From contig CAYWIM010000004.1 of NCBI GenBank assembly GCA_964458325.1, positions 1 to 64,000 of the forward strand: a stretch of DNA of 64,000 nt, in the 5' to 3' direction. Of the stretch, positions 34,301 through 41,802 are shown piece after piece. This stretch comes from JAGMXM01 sp964458325 (GTDB lineage Bacteria; Verrucomicrobiota; Verrucomicrobiia; Limisphaerales; UBA1319). Numbering within the stretch: the stretch's first letter is position 1; every line of letters begins with the position of its first letter. The notes under the pieces are model-generated. The model was not told where the DNA came from and did not search any database. It saw only the letters and a program-made list of their open reading frames with translations. The translations under genes were made by a program, and so were the position numbers.

Positions 34301-35165
34301 CGGGCTCGCTCAAGAGCACGATCGTTCCCGGCGGCAGATAGTCCAGCAGCGTGCCCAGACCGCCCGGCGGATCGGGGTCGTTTCCAGCGCCCTCGGCCTG
34401 CATCCCCGATGCCGTCGTGCCATGCCGCAACAAACCCAGCTCGCCTCCAGGCGGCAGTACCACGCGATCGATCTCAGCCCGCGACACTTGGGTCGCCGGA
34501 TCGAACTCGCGCAGCGATTCCAGTTCATCCCCGAAGAACTCGAGGCGAACCGGCCAAGGCGCCGTGAGGGGGAACACGTCCAGGATTCCGCCGCGCAACG
34601 CGATTTCGCCCTTTTGGGTGACCTGTGTTTCGGGGGCATACCCCTGCGATTGGAGCCACTCGACCAGCGCCAGTGGATTCACTTTCTGCCGTTGGACCAG
34701 GGATCGAACACGCTGGCGAAGGTGGTCGGGAGCGAACGTCCGCTGCGCCAATGCCAGTGCGTTTGCCACCACAAACCGCTGGGCGCGCTCCGAGCCGACT
34801 CGATCGTCGATCAGCGCCATGAGCGTTGCCAGCCGATCGCTGATCACGTCCACATGCGGAAGCCTTCCGTCATGCGGCATGCATTCCCAAGCGGGATAGA
34901 ACCATGGCGCAGCTCGGCTCTTTCCCTGGTTGGCCACATGGAGCCAGGTCATCAGGTCCTGATGAAACCGTTCCTGTGACTTGAGCCCGTTAGCGATCAC
35001 CAGGAATCGCCGATCCGGAAGGGCACATGCCAGCAGCTGGGCCAAAAACGGATGAGCGCTCGAATGGACCCCTGCACAAGACAATACGCCCCCTTTTTCC
35101 AGGCCGTGCAGCAGGGACTGCACCGCCGGAAGCCTTGATATCCTCTCGAGGAAAGATGGATTCAC
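31305..35165 (-). CDS. mfd: Transcription-repair coupling factor
   Basis: A 1286-residue DNA translocase that removes stalled RNA polymerase and recruits UvrAB. The UvrB-homology region (PAWECMPHDGRLPHVDVISDRL) is followed by the CarD-like polymerase-interaction domain (DIDFHDLEEGDYVVHMSHGIGR cut short here). Then come the RecG-like motor with GDVGFGKTEVAIRAAF, LTPTTVLAQQHYN, DEEQRFGV and RGRVGRYKHQAYAYLLLP, and the C-terminal TRCF domain. Initiation is at a GTG (35165), after GAGGCGG. Three hydrophilic, low-complexity insertions (Gly/Ser/Glu/Pro-rich) make it longer than the usual 1150. It is divergent from dus. Confidence 0.97.
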   Translation of the reverse strand: MNPSFLERISRLPAVQSLLHGLEKGGVLSCAGVHSSAHPFLAQLLACALPDRRFLVIANGLKSQERFHQDLMTWLHVANQGKSRAAPWFYPAWECMPHDGRLPHVDVISDRLATLMALIDDRVGSERAQRFVVANALALAQRTFAPDHLRQRVRSLVQRQKVNPLALVEWLQSQGYAPETQVTQKGEIALRGGILDVFPLTAPWPVRLEFFGDELESLREFDPATQVSRAEIDRVVLPPGGELGLLRHGTTASGMQAEGAGNDPDPPGGLGTLLDYLPPGTIVLLSEPGAIAEQFAQYRRQMPDGDPLWIEWPELLEEIEKRELPRIDFDEEWGDAGFHGGAEAAQSNPANRLDPGKSEDAPPGIGEPRDVTQVDIPALAAARPQSVRDLPIPRPLFAGPRIELDIMGLDVFRPRPGQAVDAPVAEVQRREFFDQMHRWQRRGCALHVFCNNSGERERFEEIWREYGLPWGQSGQDSDHPSAESESAGSGCEEVHAAGGRSPRMHLGAISQGFLWETAGIVVVTDAEVFGRYRARQPRRLKSPHAAALKSSLDIDFHDLEEGDYVVHMSHGIGRFLGLKNLPPRRQRGEAVAEDEEGSPGQECLVIEYAPGRAGESAPRLYVPVAEAHLISKYIGATKARPVLHALGGTRWSHAKARAERSVRDLAGELLSLQAARAALPGHAYEPDTSWQREFEASFLFEETPDQLQAIQEAKGDMEKPRPMDRLVCGDVGFGKTEVAIRAAFKAVMGGRQVAVLTPTTVLAQQHYNTFRERMADYPVRLELLSRFRSRLEQRRAIEDLARGAVDIVIGTHRLLQRDVAFKDLGLVIIDEEQRFGVAQKERFKQWRQLVDVLTLSATPIPRTLYLALMGARDMSAIQTPPVDRLPVETIVIPFDEGVIRAAILRELNRQGQVFFLHNRVATIDAMALRLRQLVPEARIVVGHGQMDSDDLEEVMLEFVNGRADLLLSTTIIESGLDIPNANTIIIDRADRFGLSDLYQLRGRVGRYKHQAYAYLLLPRHAGLLADARKRLSAIRQYSSLGCGFKIALRDLELRGAGNLLGPEQSGHITALGFDLYCQLLKESVAALQGKPAPPRLSVKVELEFLSLESPGQESGPDAPKPGAANSLDPTDQSGKSGNRKKKARPPVHPWADRPAPPAHACLPSSYMPEIRHRIEFYRRLAEASGAGDVRSIARDLRDRFGRLPEPVELLLAVTELKVLCGRKGVAELAVEEDRVMIRREGELLKPGGRFPRLERKSPRARLRELQALVSALRDGRAAERFPEGSG

Positions 35166-35407
35166 CGCGCCGCCTCGAGCGGCTATGGTTCAGCCTGCCC
35201 AAGGAAGGCGTCGGGGTCAATTCTCCGGTTTCCTCCCCTTCCCTCCATGAAGGATGGAGGAGAAGAAGATCTGTTAGAGGGATAGGGGTAAGCCGTGAGG
35301 CCAACTCTTGGCGTGTATTGGGCAGAGCCATGGGTGCGCGAAGCATCTTGATACTCGATGGCGGAACCGACTCGCGTCAGGCGGCCTGACGGTTTATCCT
35401 GCGGCCG

Positions 35408-36511
35408 ATGATAAGGATCGGCACGCTCGACCTCGAATATAACCTGCTGTTGGCGCCGATGGCTGGCTACACCAACCTGCCCTTCCGGCGGACGATCCGG
35501 GAGCTGGGCGGGCTTGGCTTGGCGACCACCGATCTGGTCAACGCGCGGTCCCTGCTCGAATCCAAAGCCAAGGCATTTCAGCTCATCGAGACCTCGCCGG
35601 CCGACCGACCGCTGGCCATCCAGCTCTTCGGATCGGTCCTGGAGGAGATGCGGGACGCCGCCAGCATGGCGGAGTCCATGGGCATCGAGTCGATCGATAT
35701 CAACATGGGCTGTCCCGTGCCCAAAGTGTGCCGCGCCGGTGGCGGCTCCGTCTGGATGATCGATGTCGAAAAAAGCGCTCGCATTGCGGCGGCGATGGTC
35801 AAAGCAGTCCATGTCCCTGTCACGGCCAAGATGCGCCTTGGGTGGGACGCGCGGCATGTGAACGCGCCCGATCTAGCCCGCCTTCTCGCCGATGCCGGTA
35901 TCGCGGCCATCACGGTTCACGGCCGAACGCGCGATCAGGGTTTTTCCGGGGTGGTGAGCCTGGCGGGCATCCGCGCCGTCGTCGAAGCTGCGCGCAGAAT
36001 TCCGATCATTGGCAATGGGGATGTGACCACTGCACAAGCAGCGGCCGAAATGATTCGGCTTACCGGCTGCCGGGGGGTCAGCATTGGCCGGGGCGCCTTC
36101 TACAATCCCTGGATCTTCCGCCAAACCGCATCCTATCTGCAAACCGGCGAGCTGCCATCCGAGCCCGGGTTCGAGGATCGGATTCAATTCATTGGCCGGC
36201 ATCTGGACCGCATGATCGAGGTTTTCGGCGAAACCCATGCATGCCGGATGTTTCGGAAGGTGGCGCCGCTGTATGCCCGGCGCCTGGGTCCCGCCCGCGA
36301 ATTCAACCGGCGCATGGCCGGCATTCAAATCCGCGCCGATTTCGACCATGCCATCGACGTTTATCGGCAATGGCGCCTGCAATTCCTCGATGGCGATGGG
36401 GCGCTCAAACCTCCTTATCAACCCCGTCCGCTCGCATCGTCTTTCGCAGGTATCGAAGCAAGCCCGAATCCGCTTCCGGTCACCGATGGATTCGAGCTTC
36501 CTGGGCAATAA
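35408..36511 (+). CDS. dusB: tRNA-dihydrouridine synthase
   Basis: Reduces specific uridines of the tRNA D-loop using FMN and NADPH. The 367-residue protein has an FMN-binding TIM barrel: APMAGYTNLPFRR, then DINMGCPVPKVCRAGGGS with the catalytic Cys102, TAKMRLGWD, TVHGRTRDQGFSG, IPIIGNGDVTTAQ and GVSIGRGAFYNPWIF. The DusB assignment is from overall similarity; a divergent subfamily is possible because the extended C-terminal tail (about 40 residues) is unusual. It is followed directly by a strong two-way terminator. Confidence 0.93.
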   Translation: MIRIGTLDLEYNLLLAPMAGYTNLPFRRTIRELGGLGLATTDLVNARSLLESKAKAFQLIETSPADRPLAIQLFGSVLEEMRDAASMAESMGIESIDINMGCPVPKVCRAGGGSVWMIDVEKSARIAAAMVKAVHVPVTAKMRLGWDARHVNAPDLARLLADAGIAAITVHGRTRDQGFSGVVSLAGIRAVVEAARRIPIIGNGDVTTAQAAAEMIRLTGCRGVSIGRGAFYNPWIFRQTASYLQTGELPSEPGFEDRIQFIGRHLDRMIEVFGETHACRMFRKVAPLYARRLGPAREFNRRMAGIQIRADFDHAIDVYRQWRLQFLDGDGALKPPYQPRPLASSFAGIEASPNPLPVTDGFELPGQ

Positions 36512-36540
36512 AAAAGCCGCCTCGATCGAGGCGGCTTTTT
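36511..36540. terminator. Bidirectional intrinsic terminator
   Basis: A perfect 30-bp palindrome: AAAAAGCCGCCTCGA followed by its reverse complement. It lies between the convergent dus and PEP-CTERM genes. GC-rich stem plus A and T tails terminate transcription from both sides. Confidence 0.95.
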
Positions 36541-36558
36541 GAGATTGGTCAACAAGAA

Positions 36559-37137
36559 CTATTGACGGCGGCGCAGGAACAGGGCCACCAGACCCAGAGC
36601 GCCCAGGGCGAGCGTCGAGGGTTCAGGCACCACGTTCAACACGATGGCGCCAGCCGGAATCTGCAGATAAGGCTCCGTCGACGGAGGGGTCGGGTTGCCC
36701 GGCCATGACGCGGTCAATTGGCTCCAAGGAGCGCTTTGATACACTGGCTTGAGCCCAGCGGAAGCCGCCTCAAAGGTGCTCCCCGCCACATCTTTCCAGA
36801 TCGTCAACTTCAACTCGGCATTCAAGCCGCCTTCCACGCCGGGGATAACACCCACGCCCGCGTCGAACAAGCCGTATGCCCCGAAGGTCGGATCCAGACG
36901 GAATACGGTTTCACCCAGTGTATTGGCAACAAGGCCTAACGTTCCGCCAACAGGACCGCCCAGGATCTGAATGTAGATATTGCCAGCCGCATCATCGGCC
37001 GCAAGCGTGCCTTCCGTGCCGATATAGATCGGTGAAGGCGTGCCCGTGGAGTAATTATCGAGCTTTACTGTCGCGCTCGCAGCATGCAGGGATGCACAAA
37101 CTGCGAATAAGGACAGGATTCCGATTATTTGTTTCAT
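36559..37137 (-). CDS. PEP-CTERM sorting domain protein
   Basis: A 192-residue secreted protein: signal peptide MKQIIGILSLFAVCASLHAAS, a beta-rich middle, and a C-terminal PEP-CTERM signal, VPEPSTLALGALGLVALFLR followed by RRQ. That signal is recognised by an exosortase (EpsH/XrtA type) and usually goes with exopolysaccharide-producing bacteria. No exosortase gene is in the window. The middle region is unlike families I know. A further in-frame start exists at 37170, but the signal peptide begins at MKQIIG. It is followed by the terminator at 36511-36540. Confidence 0.9.
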   Translation of the reverse strand: MKQIIGILSLFAVCASLHAASATVKLDNYSTGTPSPIYIGTEGTLAADDAAGNIYIQILGGPVGGTLGLVANTLGETVFRLDPTFGAYGLFDAGVGVIPGVEGGLNAELKLTIWKDVAGSTFEAASAGLKPVYQSAPWSQLTASWPGNPTPPSTEPYLQIPAGAIVLNVVPEPSTLALGALGLVALFLRRRQ

Positions 37138-37191
37138 AGTCTGTTTTTTTTGTTCGTTTATTTGAATCAAGCTGTCTTCCTTGCTTGGTTA

Positions 37192-37875
37192 TTACGGATT
37201 GACCGAGAAAGACCGCACCCAGTTTCCAGCTCCAGCCGCTTTGTACCAGAAACCTTCGGCGACTTCCACAGTAGGCTCGCCACCGCCCGACCAGCTCGCT
37301 GGCAGAGTCGGAATCGGTTTGACGTAATTCCGGATGTCGTATGCGCCGGCAGCCGTCATCTTGTAAACCGAGTCGCCCACCTGAACGGGCAGACCGAGAT
37401 CGGTCGCAACCTTGCCCGATTGCGGAACGATGGATCCAACCAGATTGAACCCAGCCGCAAACGGCACGGTCATATTGTCGCCCTGAGGAACTTCACCCAC
37501 AAAGGTGATCTTCATCTCTTCGGTCGTGCTGGCATTCTTGACAATGAAACCCGTGCCCGGATTCAACATAGTGTTGGGACCGTCACCGCCCGACCAATTC
37601 GCCGGCAGAGATGGAATCGGCTTCACATAGCTCGTGAGCTTGAACGCGGTTCCCGACCAAGTGTAAACAACCGTCCCAACCGGAACGGTCGGCAGCACCG
37701 AGGTGATGTTGTTTGTCGGCGTGTTGAGCGGATTCACCAAAATCGCGAACTGACCGACCGGGACGGTTTTATTCACGTACCCGACCGCGTTGACGGAGTA
37801 TACCTGTGCAGAGGCAGAGGCGATCGCCGCGACGCAAAGCGCCGTAGCTGTCAGCAATAATGTTTTTGTTCTCAT
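37192..37875 (-). CDS. TIGR02597-family secreted protein
   Basis: A 227-residue exported protein: the signal peptide MRTKTLLLTATALCVAAIAS ending before QVYSVNAVGYVNKTV, the lineage-typical mature N-terminus. It contains an internal duplication: SYVKPIPSLPANWSGG and NYVKPIPTLPASWSGG lie in two similar halves of the mature protein. Function is unknown; homologues are multi-copy in Verrucomicrobiota and look like envelope or structural proteins. It is 54 bp upstream of the PEP-CTERM gene on the same strand, with a plausible promoter in front, so the two may be co-expressed. Confidence 0.9.
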   Translation of the reverse strand: MRTKTLLLTATALCVAAIASASAQVYSVNAVGYVNKTVPVGQFAILVNPLNTPTNNITSVLPTVPVGTVVYTWSGTAFKLTSYVKPIPSLPANWSGGDGPNTMLNPGTGFIVKNASTTEEMKITFVGEVPQGDNMTVPFAAGFNLVGSIVPQSGKVATDLGLPVQVGDSVYKMTAAGAYDIRNYVKPIPTLPASWSGGGEPTVEVAEGFWYKAAGAGNWVRSFSVNP

Positions 37876-37910
37876 TGTTCTTACCATTTGTTTTGTTACC
37901 GTGTGTGGCC

Positions 37911-37941
37911 ATAATCTCCCAAATCCCCAATTCGATGTCAA
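37911..37941 (-). promoter_or_regulatory. Possible sigma70-type promoter of the TIGR02597 gene
   Basis: Minus strand: TTGACA (37936-37941) and GATTAT (37911-37916) separated by 19 bp, in an AT-richer stretch 36 bp upstream of the ATG. GGTAAG near the start could be the ribosome-binding site. The spacer is longer than ideal. Confidence 0.35.
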
Positions 37942-38073
37942 CTTTAATTTGAACATTTTCTCGCCATCAGTTGTCACTGCGTGTTGTCCCCTGATAACTC
38001 CATCCGAACTGAATACACCGACGCCGCCATTTCCTTCCATTATCGTAACACAAATCGTTTGAACACAAATAAT

Positions 38074-38099
38074 TACGACAATATTCGATCATTGTCGTA
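38074..38099. terminator. Palindrome spanning the HAD gene stop codon
   Basis: TACGACAAT (38074-38082) and ATTGTCGTA (38091-38099) form perfect 9-bp arms with an 8-bp spacer, overlapping the TGA of the HAD gene. A moderately T-rich stretch follows on the minus strand (ATTATTTGTG), so it may work as a terminator. It could instead be an operator for the divergent region upstream of the secreted proteins. Confidence 0.45.
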
Positions 38100-38763
38100 T
38101 TGGGATTTGCAGGAGATCTCCCACTCGGAGCTGGGCGAGGCCAGGGAATATCGCATCGGCTTCAGCAAGTCGTTCAGCAGAAAATGTTTGTGCCACAGCC
38201 ACACATCGCATTCCGGCCGCTTTGGCCGCCTGAATCCCGGAAACGGCATCCTCGATCACGACACACTCGGGTGGCCGCAACTTCATTTTGTGTGCGGCCG
38301 CCAGGAAGATGTCGGGGGCAGGCTTCTTGTGCACAACATCCTCAGCGGCAATCACTACATCCCAATTGTCTCTTGGCAGTCCGATCAGCCTCAGATTGGC
38401 ATCGACCTTGATCCGGTCTGCGCTTGAAGCAACGGCGGTCTGTAATCCTGCTTTGCGGCAGGCGCGGACGAGATCGACGGCGCCAGGGAACGCCCGCAAT
38501 TGGGCTGGGGCCATTTCAAGGTATAGCTCGTAGGTGCGCCGTTTGGCTGCCTCGATATCCAGCTGCAGATGGTATTTCTCGGCGACCCCTCCCAGGTACC
38601 GGATCTCGCCCATCCCGACAAACGGCTGAAAATCCTCGGGCCGAACCGTGACGCCCCGCTCGCCGAACATGGCTGTCGCCGCCGCACAGATCAGCGGTTC
38701 GGAATCGGTCAGCACGCCGTCCATGTCGAAGATCACGGCGCGGATGCCGGTTGGGATTGACAT
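38089..38763 (-). CDS. HAD-superfamily phosphatase, beta-phosphoglucomutase-like
   Basis: A 224-residue haloacid dehalogenase hydrolase. Motif I is FDMDGVLTDSEP (Asp nucleophile and general acid). A helical cap (residues 25-95) follows, then motif II VASSADR, motif III KKPAPDIF and motif IV VIEDAVSGIQAAKAAG. The DMDGVLTDSE and EDAVSGIQAA pattern is typical of beta-phosphoglucomutases and 2-deoxyglucose-6-phosphatase-like enzymes; phosphatase versus mutase activity cannot be settled from sequence. It is cytoplasmic and divergent from glcD. Confidence 0.9.
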   Translation of the reverse strand: MSIPTGIRAVIFDMDGVLTDSEPLICAAATAMFGERGVTVRPEDFQPFVGMGEIRYLGGVAEKYHLQLDIEAAKRRTYELYLEMAPAQLRAFPGAVDLVRACRKAGLQTAVASSADRIKVDANLRLIGLPRDNWDVVIAAEDVVHKKPAPDIFLAAAHKMKLRPPECVVIEDAVSGIQAAKAAGMRCVAVAQTFSAERLAEADAIFPGLAQLRVGDLLQIPIRQ

Positions 38764-38935
38764 GGAACGACTTTGCGGAACGACAGCATTTTGTCAATGG
38801 CTCTTGCAACCAATGATCGGATCGCCGACCTTTCTGTTGGCTGGTTGATGCTTGGAACCGCCCCCGGCCTCCCCTAGGGGCTTGACCCTCCGGGCCGGTT
38901 CCCGCATCCTCTCGGCCGCAAACAGGATCGAACAT

Positions 38936-40336
38936 ATGTCGTTGGCCGAGCCCATCCTCACCGAGCTGCGCCGGATCGCCGGTCCCGCGCAGGTTCTGAC
39001 CCAAACCGAAGATCTGTTGCCCTACGCCTTTGACGGGACAGCGGGGCACCATCAGATGCCCGAAGCCGTGGTGTTCCCCCAGACGACCGATCAGGTATCG
39101 GCGATCGTGAAGCTGGCGGGCAAGAGCCGCCTCCCGATCGTGACCCGGGGCACGGGCACCGGGCTGAGCGGCGGCAGCGTTCCGGTCCCCAATGGCCTGG
39201 TGGTCTGCCTGGCCAAGATGGATCGGATTCTCGAGCTCGATCGCAAGAACCTGACCCTGCGGGCCGAGGCCGGCGCCACGACCCAGGCGATCGCCGATGC
39301 CGCCCAAGCCGCCAACCTCTTCTATCCGCCGGATCCTGGATCGATGCGGATCTCGACGATTGGGGGCAACGTGGCCGAGAACTCCGGCGGCTTGCGCGGC
39401 CTCAAGTACGGAGTCACGCGCAATTACGTCATGGGGCTCGAGGCGGTCCTGGCCAGCGGCGAAGTCATCTGGCTCGGCAACAAATGTGTCAAGGACGTCG
39501 CCGGATTCTCGCTCAAGGACATATTCGTCGGATCGGAGGGCACGCTGGGCATTGTGACGCAGGTGCTGCTCCGGCTGATTCCGCTGCCGGCCGCCAAGCG
39601 CACCATGCTGGCCGTGTTCGACCGCATGGACCAGGCGGCGGAGACCGTCTCGGCGATCATCGCCGCCCACATCATCCCCTGCACCCTCGAGTTTCTGGAT
39701 CGGACCACGATCGCCTGCGTCGAGGATTACGCGCACATCGGCCTGCCGCTGGATTGCGATGCGATCCTGCTGATGGAAACCGACGGGCACGCCGCGGTGG
39801 TGGCGGAGGAAGCCGATCGGATGGCGGCCATCTGCCGCCAGAACGGCAGCCGCGAGGTGCGCGTCGCCCGGGACGACCAGGAGGCCATCCAGCTCGCCAG
39901 CGCGCGCCGCACCGCGTTCTCGGCCCTGGCGCGAATCGGCCCGACGACCATCCTCGAGGACGCCACCGTGCCGCGCAGCGAGCTGGCGCCCATGGTCCGA
40001 TTCATCCAGGCCACCGCCCAGAAACATCGGCTCCGCATCGGCACCTTCGGCCACATGGGCGACGGCAATCTCCATCCCACCGTCCTCACCAACGAGCGCA
40101 ACCACGAGGAGATGGACCGTGTCGAGAAGGCGTTCGCCGAGATCTTCGCCGAGGCGATCCGTCTGGGCGGCACCATCACCGGCGAGCACGGGGTCGGTCT
40201 CGCCAAGAAGGGCATTCTCCCGCAATCCGTCGGCCGGGAATCCCTCGAGGTGATGCGCCAGCTCCGCCGCACGCTCGATCCGCTCGGCATACTGAATCCC
40301 GGCAAGATGTTCGACCCATCGGAGTCGCGGCCATGA
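38936..40336 (+). CDS. glcD: FAD-linked oxidase, glycolate/lactate oxidase subunit GlcD-type
   Basis: A 466-residue flavoprotein of the VAO/PCMH family: the FAD-binding part has IVTRGTGTGLSGGSVPV, PPDPGSMRISTIGGNVAENS and KDVAGFSLKDIFVGSEGTLG. The C-terminal FAD-oxidase cap contains FGHMGDGNLHP and GEHGVGLAKK, the expected His-containing substrate motifs. It oxidises 2-hydroxy acids (glycolate or D-lactate) and passes electrons to the iron-sulfur partner encoded next. The stop overlaps the glcF start (ATGA). The glcE subunit is absent. Confidence 0.93.
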   Translation: MSLAEPILTELRRIAGPAQVLTQTEDLLPYAFDGTAGHHQMPEAVVFPQTTDQVSAIVKLAGKSRLPIVTRGTGTGLSGGSVPVPNGLVVCLAKMDRILELDRKNLTLRAEAGATTQAIADAAQAANLFYPPDPGSMRISTIGGNVAENSGGLRGLKYGVTRNYVMGLEAVLASGEVIWLGNKCVKDVAGFSLKDIFVGSEGTLGIVTQVLLRLIPLPAAKRTMLAVFDRMDQAAETVSAIIAAHIIPCTLEFLDRTTIACVEDYAHIGLPLDCDAILLMETDGHAAVVAEEADRMAAICRQNGSREVRVARDDQEAIQLASARRTAFSALARIGPTTILEDATVPRSELAPMVRFIQATAQKHRLRIGTFGHMGDGNLHPTVLTNERNHEEMDRVEKAFAEIFAEAIRLGGTITGEHGVGLAKKGILPQSVGRESLEVMRQLRRTLDPLGILNPGKMFDPSESRP

Positions 40337-41718
40337 AGGAAACCGCTGTTTCGCCGACGACGGCTGCGCCCGCATCGAGCACGTTCCTGCACGGGCTCGA
40401 CTATTCGGTGGTGCAGCAATGCATGCATTGCGGGCTTTGCCTGCCCACGTGCCCGACGTATGTTGCGACGCGCGAGGAGCGCCACAGCCCCCGGGGCCGG
40501 ATCGCCCTGGCTCGAGCCATCGCCGATGACCGCATCCCCCTGACCCGGGCCTTCGCCGAGGAGATGTATTTCTGCCTGGGCTGCCTGGCCTGCACTTCCG
40601 CCTGCCCCGCCGGGGTGAACTATGCCGAGATCTTCGAGCACTCGCGGGCCGAGGCCGAACGCCGCGGGCTGCTGCGATCGCCGCTGCGCAACTTCATCCG
40701 CTGGCTGACGGTCAAGTGGCTCTTCATGGATCTGCGCCGCCTGCTGTTCGTGGGGCGCCTGATCCGGCTCTATCAGCGGATCGGCCTCCAATCCCTCCTC
40801 CGGCGCAGCGGCGTGCTGCGGCTCCTGCCCGCCCGGCTGCGCGGGCTCGAGGCGCTCACGCCGGACATCCCCCGGAAATTCTCGGCCCAGCTCATCGCAC
40901 CGGTGACGCCTCCCTGGGGGCGCCGGCGCTACCGGGTGGCGCTGCTCACCGGCTGCGCCCAGGACCTCATCTTCAGCGAGATCAACCGCGACACGGCCGA
41001 AGTCCTCGCCCGCAGCGGCTGCGAGGTCATCACGCCGCCCCGCCAGCACTGCTGCGGCTCGCTCCACGGCCACAACGGCGAGCGCGATCTCGCCCGCGAG
41101 CTCGCCCGGCGCAACATCGACCAGTTCCCGCCCGGCCAGTTCGACGCCATCATCAGCAACGCCGGCGGGTGCGGATCGCACCTCAAGCATTACCATGCGC
41201 TGCTCGAGGAGGACGCCCTTTACCGGGATCGCGCCCGGCAATGGGATTCCAAGCTCAAGGACATCCACGAGTGGCTTGCGGGCATCGGGCTCGAGCCCGT
41301 TCCGCCCCATGAGGCCCCGCGCCAGGTCGTCACCTACCACGAGTCCTGCCACCTCTGCCACGGGCAGAAGATCACCCGCCCGCCCCGCGAGATCCTGGGC
41401 GCCATCCCCGGCCTCGAGCTGGTCGAGCTGCCCGAAAGCAACTGGTGCTGCGGCAGCGCCGGTATCTACAACATCATCCACCCCGACATGGCCGAGCAGC
41501 TGCTCGAACGGAAGATCCGAAACATTCGCTCGACCGGGGCGGCGATTGTCGCCAACGGCAATTCCGGATGCCTCCTGCAGCTGATCAACGGCATCAGGCA
41601 GCGCGGCCTCGACATCCGCGTCGCCCATCCGGTCACCCTTCTGGCCGAGGCATACCGCCGGGCCGACGCGCAATCGAGCAGCCGCCCCGCCTCCGAGGCT
41701 TCGATCCGGGCGGCGTAG
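40333..41718 (+). CDS. glcF: Iron-sulfur subunit, glycolate oxidase GlcF-type
   Basis: A 461-residue electron-transfer protein. Two ferredoxin-type clusters: CMHCGLCLPTCP and CLGCLACTSACPAG. Two CCG-domain repeats follow (HCCGSLHGH and NWCCGSAGIYN) together with YHESCHLCHGQ; these CCG domains bind an unusual cluster or heterodisulfide-like centre in related proteins. It couples to GlcD through overlapping codons, and the pair probably feeds electrons to the quinone pool. Some members work with D-lactate, so glycolate is not certain. Confidence 0.93.
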   Translation: MKETAVSPTTAAPASSTFLHGLDYSVVQQCMHCGLCLPTCPTYVATREERHSPRGRIALARAIADDRIPLTRAFAEEMYFCLGCLACTSACPAGVNYAEIFEHSRAEAERRGLLRSPLRNFIRWLTVKWLFMDLRRLLFVGRLIRLYQRIGLQSLLRRSGVLRLLPARLRGLEALTPDIPRKFSAQLIAPVTPPWGRRRYRVALLTGCAQDLIFSEINRDTAEVLARSGCEVITPPRQHCCGSLHGHNGERDLARELARRNIDQFPPGQFDAIISNAGGCGSHLKHYHALLEEDALYRDRARQWDSKLKDIHEWLAGIGLEPVPPHEAPRQVVTYHESCHLCHGQKITRPPREILGAIPGLELVELPESNWCCGSAGIYNIIHPDMAEQLLERKIRNIRSTGAAIVANGNSGCLLQLINGIRQRGLDIRVAHPVTLLAEAYRRADAQSSSRPASEASIRAA

Positions 41719-41802
41719 GCGATGCGGCGGGCCGAACCCGGCGCGCGGCGGGCGGAGAGCGCCATTGCCATCGGGGGCCGGGTGGCGCACACTGGGTGTG
41801 CC

